Part shown: piece after piece, positions 34,693 through 48,964 of the stretch
Numbering within the stretch: position 1 is the first letter of the stretch
How the letters are laid out: each line of letters opens with the position of its first letter
Assembly (NCBI GenBank): GCA_037975125.1
Contig: CM075850.1
Span: forward strand, 131,879,441-131,943,440
Source of the DNA: Latrodectus hesperus
Lineage: Eukaryota; Arthropoda; Arachnida; Araneae; Theridiidae
Length of the DNA stretch: 64,000 bases
Direction: 5' to 3'
Translations under genes and position numbers: made by a program
The notes under the pieces: model-generated
What the model was told of the DNA's origin: nothing
The model's database searches: none
What the model saw: only the letters and a program-made list of their open reading frames with translations

Positions 34693-34699
34693 CTTAAAC

Positions 34700-35355
34700 A
34701 TACGAATGCAGCAGTGGAAACTTTCATGAAGAATAATTAGATACTTTTCTGTTTGAATAACATAAAAAATTCTCCAATATTTCTTTAAAGCGTATTTAGA
34801 AAAATTTAAAATAAGAGCGAAATGAAATAATTGCGGCGGCAATAAATTCTCTGCTGTAAATTTGAATTATATTTTATTCATTAAATTTATTACTCTTAAT
34901 TCTCCTTTTTCGTATATTTTTAGAATGATTAATTTTTAAGTAGTACAAAATGTTTTGTGTTCACAAATTATCAGCCTAAATTGGCGGCAACGTTTTCATA
35001 TTATTAGCCAAAAGCACATAAGCGATATGATTCGGTAGTATGATTTCATTATAGAGTAATGAAATTTTGGTCGATTTTACTTAACCAAAACGTATGTGTT
35101 GGGTACTCGGTGGTTCCCCTTTGATCCACTATCAATGAGTATGCCCACTCTCTAGCAATTGACGTGATGAATATTAAGATACTTTAAAGATACTGCCTGG
35201 CTACCACTTCAGTGCCGCAGCTGAAAATGCTTACGACATTGTGCATAGAATTAAATGTCAGGAAATTGCTATGAACTGTTATCAGTAAAGTAAAAATGTA
35301 TTTAAAAGTAGCGCCATATTTATTCACATAATATCAGTCATCATTTCATTACTCA
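34700..35355. other. AT-rich stretch, nothing recognised
   Basis: AT-rich with a slightly more complex patch near 35080-35230. Nothing named. Confidence 0.45.
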
Positions 35356-35372
35356 TAATATCGTCATTTATT

Positions 35373-35781
35373 TTTGTTTGTTTGTTGTTTGTTGTCCATG
35401 ACACTTGGCAAGCCAAGCTCGCTATGCCGTTGGCTGTGCGAATTAAGTCTACAGGATGCGTCTTTCGTTAGGATATGAGCACCACGAAGATGAAAGCACG
35501 ACTTTTGCTCATTTTTTAAGGTGCCTCGTCATTTTGAAATACGGTCAGGTGACGAGGCCACACCTGAGCTGGCACCCTCCTCTGCACATCCACGCCACAC
35601 CAGCGGAAGGACTTTGGACGTCATATATTAACGTGGACACGTCCCCAACCCACGGAGTTCCAGCAACCTAGTGAAGGAGAGTACACCGTGGTCACCCTCC
35701 CAACCACTGCCCGCGGCCAATGATACTTCACTTTGCTGAGCTTACGGGAAGTGGCGTCAAGCTACTGAGCCACTGGAGCTC
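35373..35781 (-). mobile_element. 5S rRNA-derived SINE (head D) with tail B
   Basis: Minus-strand counterpart of 12500-12899. The 5S C-block-like complement GTGGTCACCCTCCCAACC lies at about 35688-35705. The A-block-like complement and AGCTCCAGTGGCTC start lie at the right end. Tail B with GTT repeats (plus-strand reading) lies at the left end. A 12-bp TSD TCGTCATTTATT flanks it (35361-35372 and 35782-35793). Confidence 0.88.
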
Positions 35782-35989
35782 TCGTCATTTATTCTTAATA
35801 TCACCTGAATTCGACTTCACCGCACAATATTAGGGATTTTGACGTTATTTAAACTGATAAATATACAAGAAAAAGTCACAAATGAGTATGATTTTACTTT
35901 AAAATGATCAAACTCGTGTTATTAGTATACTTTTTCCAACGATTTAAGTTGTTTTTTTGTTGCCACTTTTTTTTGGATGAATAAAATGT

Positions 35990-36560
35990 AACAAACCATG
36001 TGAGAAAGTTGTTGAGATGACGGGAGAAAAACCATTTTTTGGGAATGAATGAAACTACACATGGGCGGTCCGATTCATACATTCTTGAAGCGGGGGAGGG
36101 GAGAACATGGAAAATCTCACCCTACGAATCTGTCCCTATATCAGCAAATACCGATTGAAAACGTTCGGCGGCCAACTCTTGCGGGGGTTCTAAATCCATG
36201 ATCCGGGATAGACACCTCCCCTTCTGTATTTCTCCTCCTTTTCTCCCGTCTTTCCCATGGGGGCGAGCTCCGCTCCGTTACAAAAATAATCCCCTTTAAT
36301 AGATTTCGTACTTAATTTTCGTGCGCTTTCCTCGGTGCCTAATTACTGAATCGAGAGGATATTCTTTTTATGGCCCTCTTTCGATTCGATAATTGAGATG
36401 AAATGGAATCGACCTCCAACCCCCCCTCTTCCCGCATGAAGCCGGATACTGCGAGGGAGGACAAAAAGGAAATCGGGGGAACATTCAGCATGTGCCAGCA
36501 AAGTAAAGGGCTGTTTTCCATGGCTTGAAAAGAAAGGTTGTGATGTTCATTATCGAATAT
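35990..36560. other. Higher-complexity island, function unknown
   Basis: Mixed to GC-rich DNA (especially 36085-36280 and 36410-36480) with C-rich and G-rich runs. Short frames only, no motif. Confidence 0.4.
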
Positions 36561-36569
36561 CGCCGTCTT

Positions 36570-37260
36570 TCATCGCCATAGACACGAAAAATGTCTATTT
36601 GTACGAATTTTTATCTGTAAGGAAAGGAACAAACGACGTTATGAAAATGTCCAGCTCAATTCAAATGCCCATTCACATCAGACGAATGAACCTCGTATTT
36701 TATTGGCTATAAAATCTACACTATTGTTGGGGAATTAAATTAAAGACTCTGAATTCGTCTAAAAAGTATCTTAACTTGACAAATTGTTTCATAGCTTTTT
36801 TTGTCTCAAATCTTATGCAATGTCACACCGAATCCAATGTTGAAACAGTTGCTCTCACATTTGAGTTATAAATTTTTCTCTTATTGATGAATCCCTTATA
36901 CAAATATATGAAATCTTTCTGAAAAAAATAATAAAAGTGGATATTTCTTTATCTTATTACTGACGATCTTAAGAAAAATCGATAAACCTCAGATTTGCCT
37001 TACTCGATCTGAAACTTTATAAGCATTTCATTTAGAGAAAAAGGTTCGATACCGATTAGATAGCTTTCATTTTATTCGTGTTTATGGGTTAACTTATATC
37101 CTTTAAGATTGGTTGGGTTGTAAGAATTAAAAGAATAAAAATTCAACCAGTTTCATAAAATTCCACTTGATATTTTTAAGAGTGAACATTAAGAAATGTT
37201 GCTCATTCTTAAAAAGCACTCTTTTTTTTTAGAAAGAACTATTATCTCAATTTTTTATGC
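36570..37260. other. AT-rich stretch, nothing recognised
   Basis: AT-rich; no supported feature. Confidence 0.5.
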
Positions 37261-37269
37261 AGTTTAAAT

Positions 37270-37800
37270 GGGATTCAGTGATAGCAGAGGGCCAAATTTT
37301 AATGGTCCAAAGCCATCTTCCGTGACGATCAGTTTGATATCGAATGTTGCTCACCTGTTGCCACGTAACAAAAGACAAAAATATTCCTCTCGCAGCGGGT
37401 CACCGAGGATTGTTATCACGCCACCCCCACCCACCGTGCTCTTAATGGACGGCTACCTATTTGCTCTTTTACTTTTTCTGATTTCGGACATCGTCCATTC
37501 GAATTTTATGGACTGGCGCGTGCCCGGATGACAACACTAACATCCCTTAATTGGGTGGTTTCATGTCAGACAGCCATTTGTTGACGGCCGTCCTCCCTAA
37601 CAAGGCAATACTTTGTATTTCCTTCCCCCAAAACAGAACGATTCAATCATAACTCTTTTCATGTCTCTCGGCACGAAGTAGCGTTTTGCAGCACAGATTG
37701 AAGCCATCGAGTAAGTTCGGTGTAACATGCTGGCTGGCGGAGGGGGCTGCGAATGACAAACGTTAAGTATAATGTTTCTTATTTGTAAGAAAGAAACATG
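37270..37800. other. Higher-complexity island, function unknown
   Basis: Mixed-composition DNA with an 87-codon plus-strand frame (37268-37531) and a minus frame (37597-37803), neither recognisable. Candidate conserved non-coding element. Confidence 0.35.
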
Positions 37801-37947
37801 CAACGAAAATTTGTATTGCCCTTTTTCATTTTATACAATGAAAAATATTTCGTAATATTGCCTAATTATAGCAAAATGTTATGGGTTGAATTTTTAATTC
37901 CAGAATTAATCGTAATTAATAAGAAAAAATTTGGATTCTAATAATTG

Positions 37948-38750
37948 TTCAAGATTATTTTTTTACTTGGGAAACAGAAACCAATTCCTGTTTTATTACT
38001 CGGTTTGTTGTAGTTGTTGTTTACTAATGACACTTGGACAAGCCCAGCTCGCTATGCTATGCGAATTAAGTTGATTGGGAGCGTCTTTCGTTTTAATCAG
38101 AGCACCATGAAAGTGAAAGTACGACTTTGCTCTACACACATGCAATAGTTAGCTCGTTTATAGGGTAGGCAACCATTCACACCTCATTCATACAAGGAAA
38201 GGACAAAGACAGGATAGATAGAGATAGAAAAGCACATCCATGCCCGAACCGGGATTCGAACCCAGGACCTCCTTATCCGCAGTCAGGTACGCTGACCACT
38301 AGACAACTCGACAAGTTGGTCGGCTACTCGGATTAACAATAGCAAATGCTGTCTGTTAAATTTGTTAACTCTAGTATTGTTCATGGTTCTGATTTTTGCT
38401 CAGTATGCTTCGTTGAATTAAATCAAGAGACTGGCATTTGTTCAAGATTGTTGCTTATTTGTGAAGCAGAGAAGCCATATTCATATCTTATTCCTTAACA
38501 ATAACAAAAGTTCTTGTAATGAATTCTAGAATTGCTCGTGATCCTAGTACGCTTCCTTGAATGAAAATCAGAAAATTTGAATCCACAAAATTGTTCAAGG
38601 TAGTTTCTGACTTTTAAGCAGATGCCAATTCATGTAATATTACTCGGTTTAACAATAATAAATGTTGTTTGTTAAATTAGTAACTCTAATATAGATCCTG
38701 ATTCTTACTCTTGACAAGTATTCTAAACTGAATCTACGCTTACGAAAACT
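37948..38750 (+). repeat. Three degenerate ~150-165-bp tandem units, first split by a SINE
   Basis: Unit starts are marked by TTCAAGATTATT (37948), TTCAAGATTGTT (38441) and TTCAAGGTAGTT (38594). Units 1 and 3 both contain ATTACTCGGTTT and AACAATA(G/A)(C/T)AAATG, then a TGTTAAATT(T/A)GT(T/A)AACTCTA-type run. Without the SINE (and its target duplication) unit 1 is about 165 bp, close to units 2 and 3. Confidence 0.7.
38004..38324 (-). mobile_element. SINE: tRNA-like head A joined to tail B
   Basis: On the minus strand it has box B complement GGATTCGAACC (38252-38262), the CGTTTATAGGGTAGG block, then the switch to tail B (AGCAAAGTCGTACTTTC in sense) and ACA repeats. TSD core TACTCGG (37997-38003 and 38325-38331). 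The third tandem unit nearby supplies an uninterrupted version of the target site (ATTACTCGGTTTAACAATA). Confidence 0.9.
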
Positions 38751-39640
38751 GCCACCCAGTAGTTAAATGGTAGAATCCAACTATGGGTTTTGTATGCTGG
38801 TGCATACATACAAACAGCTGATAATTATCATTTTCGATTTTATCGAACACCAAAACAAAAATAACTTTTTGTATTATTTTTGTGCACAACTTCTTTCGTG
38901 CAGGTACAACACATTTTATGTGGAGCTGTACTATCGCCACTATTAAACTTATCTGACAAAGAGTCTGTTTCGTATATAGAAAATTTATATCAGTCTCTGT
39001 ACAACATAGGCTTTGAAATTTAATTTATAGCATTTGTAATTAAACTGTAATTAATTATTAATCTGAGTTCATAGCAAAGTTACTTATGCCGTGATATACA
39101 GTGTTTCATAGAAGTATAGCACACGTATAATAGGAAGAAATAAGTATACTTTGTGTATAAGATATTATGACATTTTATATACCACGTAAACGATTAAAAT
39201 ATTTACAAATTATGTTTACTATAAAAATAAAATAATGAAAATCATTTTGATTTGATGTTTTAATATCTTAGATTCTATTTTTTTTCAAGGTATTTCATTT
39301 TTATATAGTATGTCTAGATCACGATAATTTTATTTTTTTTTAAAAATATATAAACAAAATTATAAAAAGAATTATAAGAGATAAAAGAAATTTTATTAAG
39401 TCTATAAGTTAATCAATATAAAAGTTAGTTGATTACAAAATTTGAGATAATATATATAACGCATATGGTTATATAACGATTGCATAAAACTCACGTTGAT
39501 ATGCAACTGTTAAACCATATTTCTTATAACGAACAAAATGCATTCGCTTGAGCGCCAGAAAAAGAATATTGCATTCGACAAAAACAAAAACCGAAAAAAC
39601 TTCTTAAATGTAACTCCGAAACTAATTTTAACAAATACCC
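38750..39640. other. AT-rich stretch, nothing recognised
   Basis: AT-rich; short minus frames at 38740-38940 and 39510-39716 carry no motif. Confidence 0.45.
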
Positions 39641-39659
39641 AAGTAGCAAATGTTAATCG

Positions 39660-40020
39660 GCCGATATTGTAAGTAAATATTATAAAATATTGTCCGACAA
39701 TATTATTAAATATCAAAATGACCCCACCTAGATATTATTATATAATATTGTATTTCAACATTAAATAATATTTTTTGATATTATATAATACTGTTTGATA
39801 TTCCATTTCGATGTTAAATAATATTCAGTGCCAATATTATTTAACATCGTATTTGAATGTCGAAAAACATTCCATTGCATCAATAATATAACATTATTTA
39901 ATATTGTATTTTGATGTTAAATAATATATCTCGACAATGATATTAAACATTGTATTCGAACGTCAAAAAAACATTCTATTTCAACGTTAATATTCAATTT
40001 TGATGTTGGATAATATTCCA
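39660..40020. repeat. AT-rich degenerate repeat cluster with palindromic units
   Basis: GATGTTAAATAATAT-like motifs occur near 39810, 39913 and 40002. Their complement (AATATTATTTAACATCG) lies near 39832 and AATGATATTAAACATTG near 39936. GAATGTCGAAAAACATTCCA (about 39855) is echoed by GAACGTCAAAAAAACATTCT (about 39958). This points to a diverged tandem repeat of roughly 90-105 bp containing internal inverted repeats. Confidence 0.5.
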
Positions 40021-40040
40021 TTATAATGTCATTTATTTTT

Positions 40041-40098
40041 AATTTGAAAAATCAAAAATCCCTTTTTGGTACTGGATGGGATTTTTGATATTCAAATT
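40041..40098. repeat. Hairpin with 21-22-nt arms and 15-nt loop
   Basis: The left arm (AATTTGAAAAATCAAAAATC, then CC; 40041-40062) pairs with the right arm 40078-40098 (GGGATTTTTGATATTCAAAT, then T) with one or two bulges around a 15-nt loop. It is AT-rich, so a chance or fold-back origin is possible. Confidence 0.5.
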
Positions 40099-40462
40099 AT
40101 TATGATGCTGTTATTGCTGAATAGAATTTTCTTGTTAAACTTCCAAATAAAATATTACACATTGTAAAAGAAAATATATCAATATATTAAATTTACTGTA
40201 TAACTGAATGTGTAATTAAGGACTTTCTTTGAATATATACTTTAAATAGAATATTCTTTTCATTAAAACTTTTTTTTACATGTTAGAATATTTAATTTTT
40301 CATATATTTTTACATTTGTAGTTTTTAGTGAGAAAATGTTGTGCAGCATAAATGGTAATTAACTACACTCACATCATCGAAATTTTGCAGTTAAATATTT
40401 TAATACACTTCAATTTTTTTAAAGTATTCCATATAGTAATCAAGACTTCAGAATGTTCATAA

Positions 40463-42245
<1,783 letters not shown>

Positions 42246-42269
42246 AACTATAAACTTGGAAATAATAAC

Positions 42270-44038
<1,769 letters not shown>

Positions 44039-44059
44039 TAATTTTATAAATTTATACAT

Positions 44060-44101
44060 AAAACACACATATGAAGAGTTTTCTCTTCAAATGTGTGTTT
44101 T
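44060..44101. repeat. Hairpin with 18-nt arms
   Basis: AAACACACATATGAAGAG and its inverted repeat CTCTTCAAATGTGTGTTT (one mismatch) are separated by a 4-nt loop (TTTT). It lies just past the end of the tandem duplication. Confidence 0.6.
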
Positions 44102-44700
44102 TGTGTGGAGTTCCATTTATCAATTTGCTTCATTTTTCTTATTTACATGGTTTATTAATTTGAATGTATTACTGAGATTTTATCCAGCTGCGTCATCAAA
44201 GTTACCCCAGGTATTAACACAGGTACATCAAATGTAGCATCATCTGCGAAAGGTTTCGAAAATGCCTATTGTGTTAGGATAACATATTTTAAATTGAGTA
44301 CCCACACTTTTGTGAAAAGTGGTGTTCGAAATTCTCTCATTGTCAATTTGTATGATTTGTTTTCTAAATAAAGTGCTATCATTTAAAGAGTGATACATAG
44401 GTTACATCCCAGTCTTTGTTGAACAACGAAAGGTGAATGTTGCACTATTAGACGCATGTCTATATGCTTACGAGTTTTTCTCCCTTGAAACACGTGAAAA
44501 ATTCTCCTGTAAGCTAATTTGCACTGAGGATACAAAAAGGTCTTACAGCAGTCTTAGGTTATCCATTATGGGGTGTCATAGCACGTTTGGTGACGTCTCG
44601 CTTGCCGATTAAGAAATTCTGCTGTTCCATTTTGGCGGAGCGAATCATGCATCGCAACCCAGATTTTATATTTATACTCGACAAAACATACCACTAACCC
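44102..44700. other. Unassigned non-coding stretch
   Basis: Moderately AT-rich; no frame or repeat was recognised. Confidence 0.45.
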
Positions 44701-44709
44701 TATATGATC

Positions 44710-44925
44710 ACATACATATATAGCGGTACAGGTGAGCTTCGGACCGTACCTTTTGGTAAACAGGTTTGGATAACTCGCCCATCACCAAGTGCCTCGTAAT
44801 TTTGAACCAGGATTAGGTGATGAGGTCACACATGAGCTAGCACAATCCTCTTCACATCCAAGCCACACCAGCGGAAAGACTCTGGACGTCACATATTAAT
44901 GTGAAGACGTCCCCAATCCACGGAA
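44710..44925 (-). mobile_element. 5'-truncated head-D family SINE with tail C
   Basis: On the minus strand only the body (GGATTGGGGACGTCTTCAC, GGCTTGGATGTGAAGAGG) and tail C remain. The 5S-like head is missing. Flanking ATATGATC (44702-44709 and 44926-44933) is an 8-bp TSD, so the truncation happened at insertion and not by later deletion. Confidence 0.75.
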
Positions 44926-45059
44926 ATATGATCTCAATAGGGAAAATATTGCCATACGAACCTATTGGTTCAGTTGTCTTTCCCTGAACAACGCGTGATT
45001 TTACAATCAAGATACATCAAATCTGTTTGTTTCCAAATGTTTCTCATACGAAGGGAAAA

Positions 45060-45900
45060 GGATCCTGATTTGCACTGTTGATTGGTCAGAAGATATGCAA
45101 TACTGAGAATCTCTTTCAAATTATTGAGACGGGGCTATGTTTTTGGAGCTCCAGAACTTAAGGTCTCAATCTCCTTTAAGATGGAATATACCTGAAAAAC
45201 TAATACTCAGACTGTTCAAATGAGACCCTATACCTCAAGAAAGCAAGCGAGATTCGCTTCTGAATCGAACAATGCTCTTATACAAAAATATTTACCTCAA
45301 GAAGTATCAAAATGTCCCTCAACTTGTGGGCAAGGGCAATATGACAGTAGATGTGTCAGTGTCAAAAAAAGAGCGATAAAAATAGACAAATCCTGTTCGC
45401 AGCACTATGGCAAATGAAAAAAAAAAGCTTCGTAGAAGGATCTGACGGAGATAAAAGGCAGGCGGCCTAACTTCATTGGGCGTATAGAAGTGGGACGCTG
45501 CGGGTGTCCTTTCACACTTCCTAAATGACCTTAAGTGACTCCGCCGGCTTATTTATTTATTATTTCATATCGCTCGCCATTTTCTTTCGGAACAACACTT
45601 TTAACCGATGGTGATGTTTTAGGAAAAGAACGCGGATCTCGAGAGGGGGGTGCAGAGAACTTTACACAAAGAGGTTTTTTTTTGTATAGTTTCATTTCTG
45701 TCGCTTCGCGGTGCAAATTATTTGAATAAAAAGGTCAGCTATTTGGCAACACTAACAATACGAAGCAGCAGCAGTCCGATGGGAAATGTCTCTATCATTG
45801 GTGTTTGCCGATTCCGTAAAAAATGGTCCAATTACCTCGGAGAAAGTGCATTTGAAGTGGGGAAAAATAGAATAATAGCAATAATACTCTGAAAGCTTCG
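45060..45900. other. Higher-complexity island, function unknown
   Basis: Mixed-composition DNA with short plus-strand frames (45220-45417, 45535-45729, 45650-45892). No product is recognisable. Candidate conserved non-coding DNA. Confidence 0.35.
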
Positions 45901-46131
45901 AATTAGATATAATTCCCGTTTCCGCTGCTACTTTTGAGTAGTGATCTTGTTAATGCTAAAATAAAGAAGGATCACTCTTTCAATTTTTCCGTGATTCGTG
46001 GGACGACGTCTTTCAGCAATTATCAGGGATCAGATCTACCGGAAAGATCTGTCTGTTGATCAATGGTGATGTTGTTAAAACCATGTTAGAACAAGATCTT
46101 TTTTGACAACACCAGAGATCGTAGAAAACTT

Positions 46132-46441
46132 GTTGTTGTTGTTGTTTACTAATGACACTTGGACAAGCCAAGCTTGCTATGCTATTCGAATTAAGTCGAT
46201 TGGGAGCGTCTTTCGTTTTAATCAGAGCACCATGAAATTGAAAGTACGACTTTGCTCTACACACATGCCATAGGGACCCGTTTATAGGGAAGGCAACCAT
46301 TCACCCCTCATTCATACAAGGAAAGGACAAAGGCAGGATAGAGAGAGAGAGAAAGTACACCCATGCCCGAATCGGGATTCGAACCCAGGACCTCCTTATC
46401 CGTAGTCAGGCACACTGACCACTAGACAAGTTGGTCGGCGC
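46132..46441 (-). mobile_element. SINE: tRNA-like head A joined to tail B
   Basis: A minus-strand copy with box B complement GGATTCGAACC (46375-46385), the CCGTTTATAGGGAAGG block and tail B ending in GTT repeats (plus-strand reading). A 9-bp TSD AGAAAACTT flanks it (46123-46131 and 46442-46450). It is immediately followed by a decayed mariner. Confidence 0.9.
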
Positions 46442-46450
46442 AGAAAACTT

Positions 46451-46990
46451 AATTCAGCTCAGCAAACTATTTCGGACTAGATTTAGAAGATAGGATTGGC
46501 ATGGAAATATTAAAAATGGGTGTCACATGAATTAAGCCAGAAGAATTTTGATGATCTAGTCATCATATGTCTATCTATCTCTGTTTGTTCAGAACAAAAT
46601 CGAGCCCTTCTTGATCCGGACGATAGCTGGGTATAAAAAGTGGATTACCTATACGAAAACATGATAAGGAAAAGAGTACATGGACAGCCTAGCCCTTAAA
46701 ACTCTAAAACACATTTGACCCTAAATAAGAGAATGTCGTTGTGCATATGGTGGGACATTTGAGGACCAATACATTAAGAGCACGAAATATTGAACGGAAA
46801 GCTCGATTCGGAAAAGTATTGTCAGTAAAAAGGATAATGTAGAGACCGGTAATGCTTCAAGAAAGAGGCTAAAAAAAGAGTTCGTCTAAAAACTGCAAAA
46901 CTTGGCGGAGAAATTCTGTCCCACACAATATGGTTTGGACTTAACAACCCACTTGTTTTTGTACTTACAAAAGTTTTTGAAGCGCAAAAA
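46451..46990 (+). pseudogene. Decayed mariner (DD34D-type) transposase
   Basis: Three frames together recover the order of a mariner transposase. WVSHELSQKNFDD from 46517 corresponds to the conserved WVPHEL...K region. IEPFLIRTIAGYKKWITY (about 46597-46650) corresponds to EPFL.RIVTGDEKW, with the catalytic Asp-Glu replaced (GDE to GYK). MSLCIWWDI (about 46731-46757) corresponds to the LCIWWD motif. AKLGGEILSH (about 46898-46927) corresponds to the segment just before the last catalytic Asp region. Several frameshifts, stops and an internal deletion, so certainly inactive. TIRs were not located. Family identification is from remembered motifs. Confidence 0.75.
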
Positions 46991-48190
46991 ATTCAAAAAT
47001 GAAGAAAAATATCAATCAAGCACTATCTCCCTTTTTCACATGAGAAAATAAAACTTTTTGCAAAAATGAAATACACAAATTGTCCTCACGCTGGCAAGAA
47101 GTTATTAATAATAAGGCCAATTATATTATTTAATTAAGTTTATTGAAGTTACAAAAATTTATATTTTTCTTTATTCCGAAAATGGACACAACTTTCAGGT
47201 AGACGAATAGAATATAAGTAAAATAAAATAATAATTATTATTATTATATTATTCAATACAAAAATGTTACGGTTGCAGAAATTTTAATCTATTAAATGCA
47301 TATTAATTCAGACATAAATGCAATTTTATATAAGTTTAAAATATTTTTTACTTTTATTTAAATTTTCCTATACACACTGTTCTTAAGGATGATTTTGTTT
47401 CGTTTGTTATTCTCTTTTTGCCCACAAGAAATAATTCAGCCAATACAGTTTTATTTCCAGCTACTATAAACATTCGCAACCATGGTTGCTATCGAACCGA
47501 TATTCAGTTCAATTGCAGATTACCGCAGTAACTAACTAGTTTCCGACGAAGCTTTAATAATGGAATGTTTTAAATTAACATTTTACTCGTGAATAATTTT
47601 AATTATTTGAATCCTTACAGTAGCTGTTATCTTTATGTATCACAACATAAGAATAAGTAATATTTTTTTGTACAAATATCCTAGGATCAGCAGCAATAGT
47701 TGGGTGATAAGCCTTAATCATCCACTGCAATAATATAAAAATAAATTCAGCATTACCAGCATAAACATACAAATTATAGTAGCGGTGGTCTGGTTAGAAA
47801 TGGTCTGGTAATCGGAATGGAATGGGTTCTATACTTTACCCAGCATATCTGTCGTATTTGCTAATGGCGAATAGGACTTGTAAGGTAGGTCACAATGTTC
47901 TTCTGCTAGTGTGGTGGGTAGGCCAGCTGAGAGGTCAACCTCATCATTTGACCTCGATTCGAAAGATGACTGTGTTTAATGGTTTTTCAGTAGGCAGAAA
48001 CAGGCATCGGAAATGTATTGCTAATACAAAAATAAATATTTCAACTGTTAAAAGTTGTAAGGATGGATTAATATGAAAAATAAATGTTGATTTTATAACT
48101 TATGTTATAACTTATATGTGACATCTTTTCTGTTGTTCAAAACAAGAAAATAACTTGATCTTCCTACCTAACAATTTACTAATGATAAAT
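46991..48190. other. AT-rich stretch, nothing recognised
   Basis: AT-rich to about 47780. Then a more complex patch (47780-47990, GTGGTCTGGTTAGAAATGG...) that could be an old SINE remnant but matches none of the window's families clearly. Confidence 0.4.
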
Positions 48191-48202
48191 GTTAGACTAT
48201 AC

Positions 48203-48550
48203 TTGAGGGTGTCCCTTGAATTCTCGCCAAATTTATCGCCAAGCTGGGCGATGTTGTTCTATTTATGGTAACCCTAAACGTTATTCTGAAATCCATTCAC
48301 GGTTCTGATTGGTTTTCTTCTCAGGATAAATTTAAGCAATATCTGTAGGTGCTATTAGAGAGTTCTGTGTACTTCAAAGTGAGGATATTCCAGCAAAATA
48401 AAGTGAGTACATTTCTTTTTTTATATGCTTACTGCATTATTTTTGAAATTTCATTGTGTTTTGGCCGCAATTACTGTTTGCACAGCATTCCGCGTGAACA
48501 GGATTGGCGTCAAACAAAAATCGCATATCTCGCCAAAGGGCACCCTCAAA
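48203..48550. repeat. Possible small inverted-repeat element
   Basis: TTGAGGGTGTCCCTT at 48203-48217 is inverted as AAGGGCACCCTCAA near 48537-48550 (one gap). The interior includes a near-palindrome ATCGCCAAGCTGGGCGAT (about 48234-48251). No TSD was identified, so this may be a MITE or chance. Confidence 0.3.
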
Positions 48551-48719
48551 TGCACTTTTACCATGATAAACTCTTTTTTCCAAAAACATAATTTAATATG
48601 TATACCGTATTTGCTGGTTTGTAAAACCCATTTTTTTTCTTTGAAAATAGATTTGAGAAACGAGAGCTTGGCGGAATCAGAAAGAGAATGTAAAAAAGCT
48701 ACTCATATTAAACATAGAT

Positions 48720-48909
48720 ATTTGGATCTATAATAAACAGGGACATACAGTATGGTACAGAGGCCATTTTGTTGTATGAGGATTCAGATGCTGATTGAGA
48801 AGAGTTTTCAAGTGAATCTTCATTTAGCTCTGGAGATGAGCATTTGGATCTTGAGAAAAAGAAGATTAAAAGCTGTTCTTTCCCAGATAGATTGCGTATT
48901 TGCAAAAGT
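48720..48909 (+). pseudogene. Acidic/serine-rich coding fragment of unknown origin
   Basis: One frame reads YGTEAILLYEDSDAD, an in-frame TGA, then EEFSSESSFSSGDEHLDLEK, then KKIKSCSFPDRLRICKSN and a stop. The acidic/Ser-rich block followed by a basic patch has non-random composition and looks like a former coding sequence, perhaps an N-terminal region of a DNA transposase or an exon. The family is not recognised. The alternative frames listed for this stretch (for example 48752-48964) are shadows. Confidence 0.3.
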
Positions 48910-48964
48910 AATTAATTTCTATTTGTGTATTACTTTATATTTAAAATACTATGCATTCATTTAA

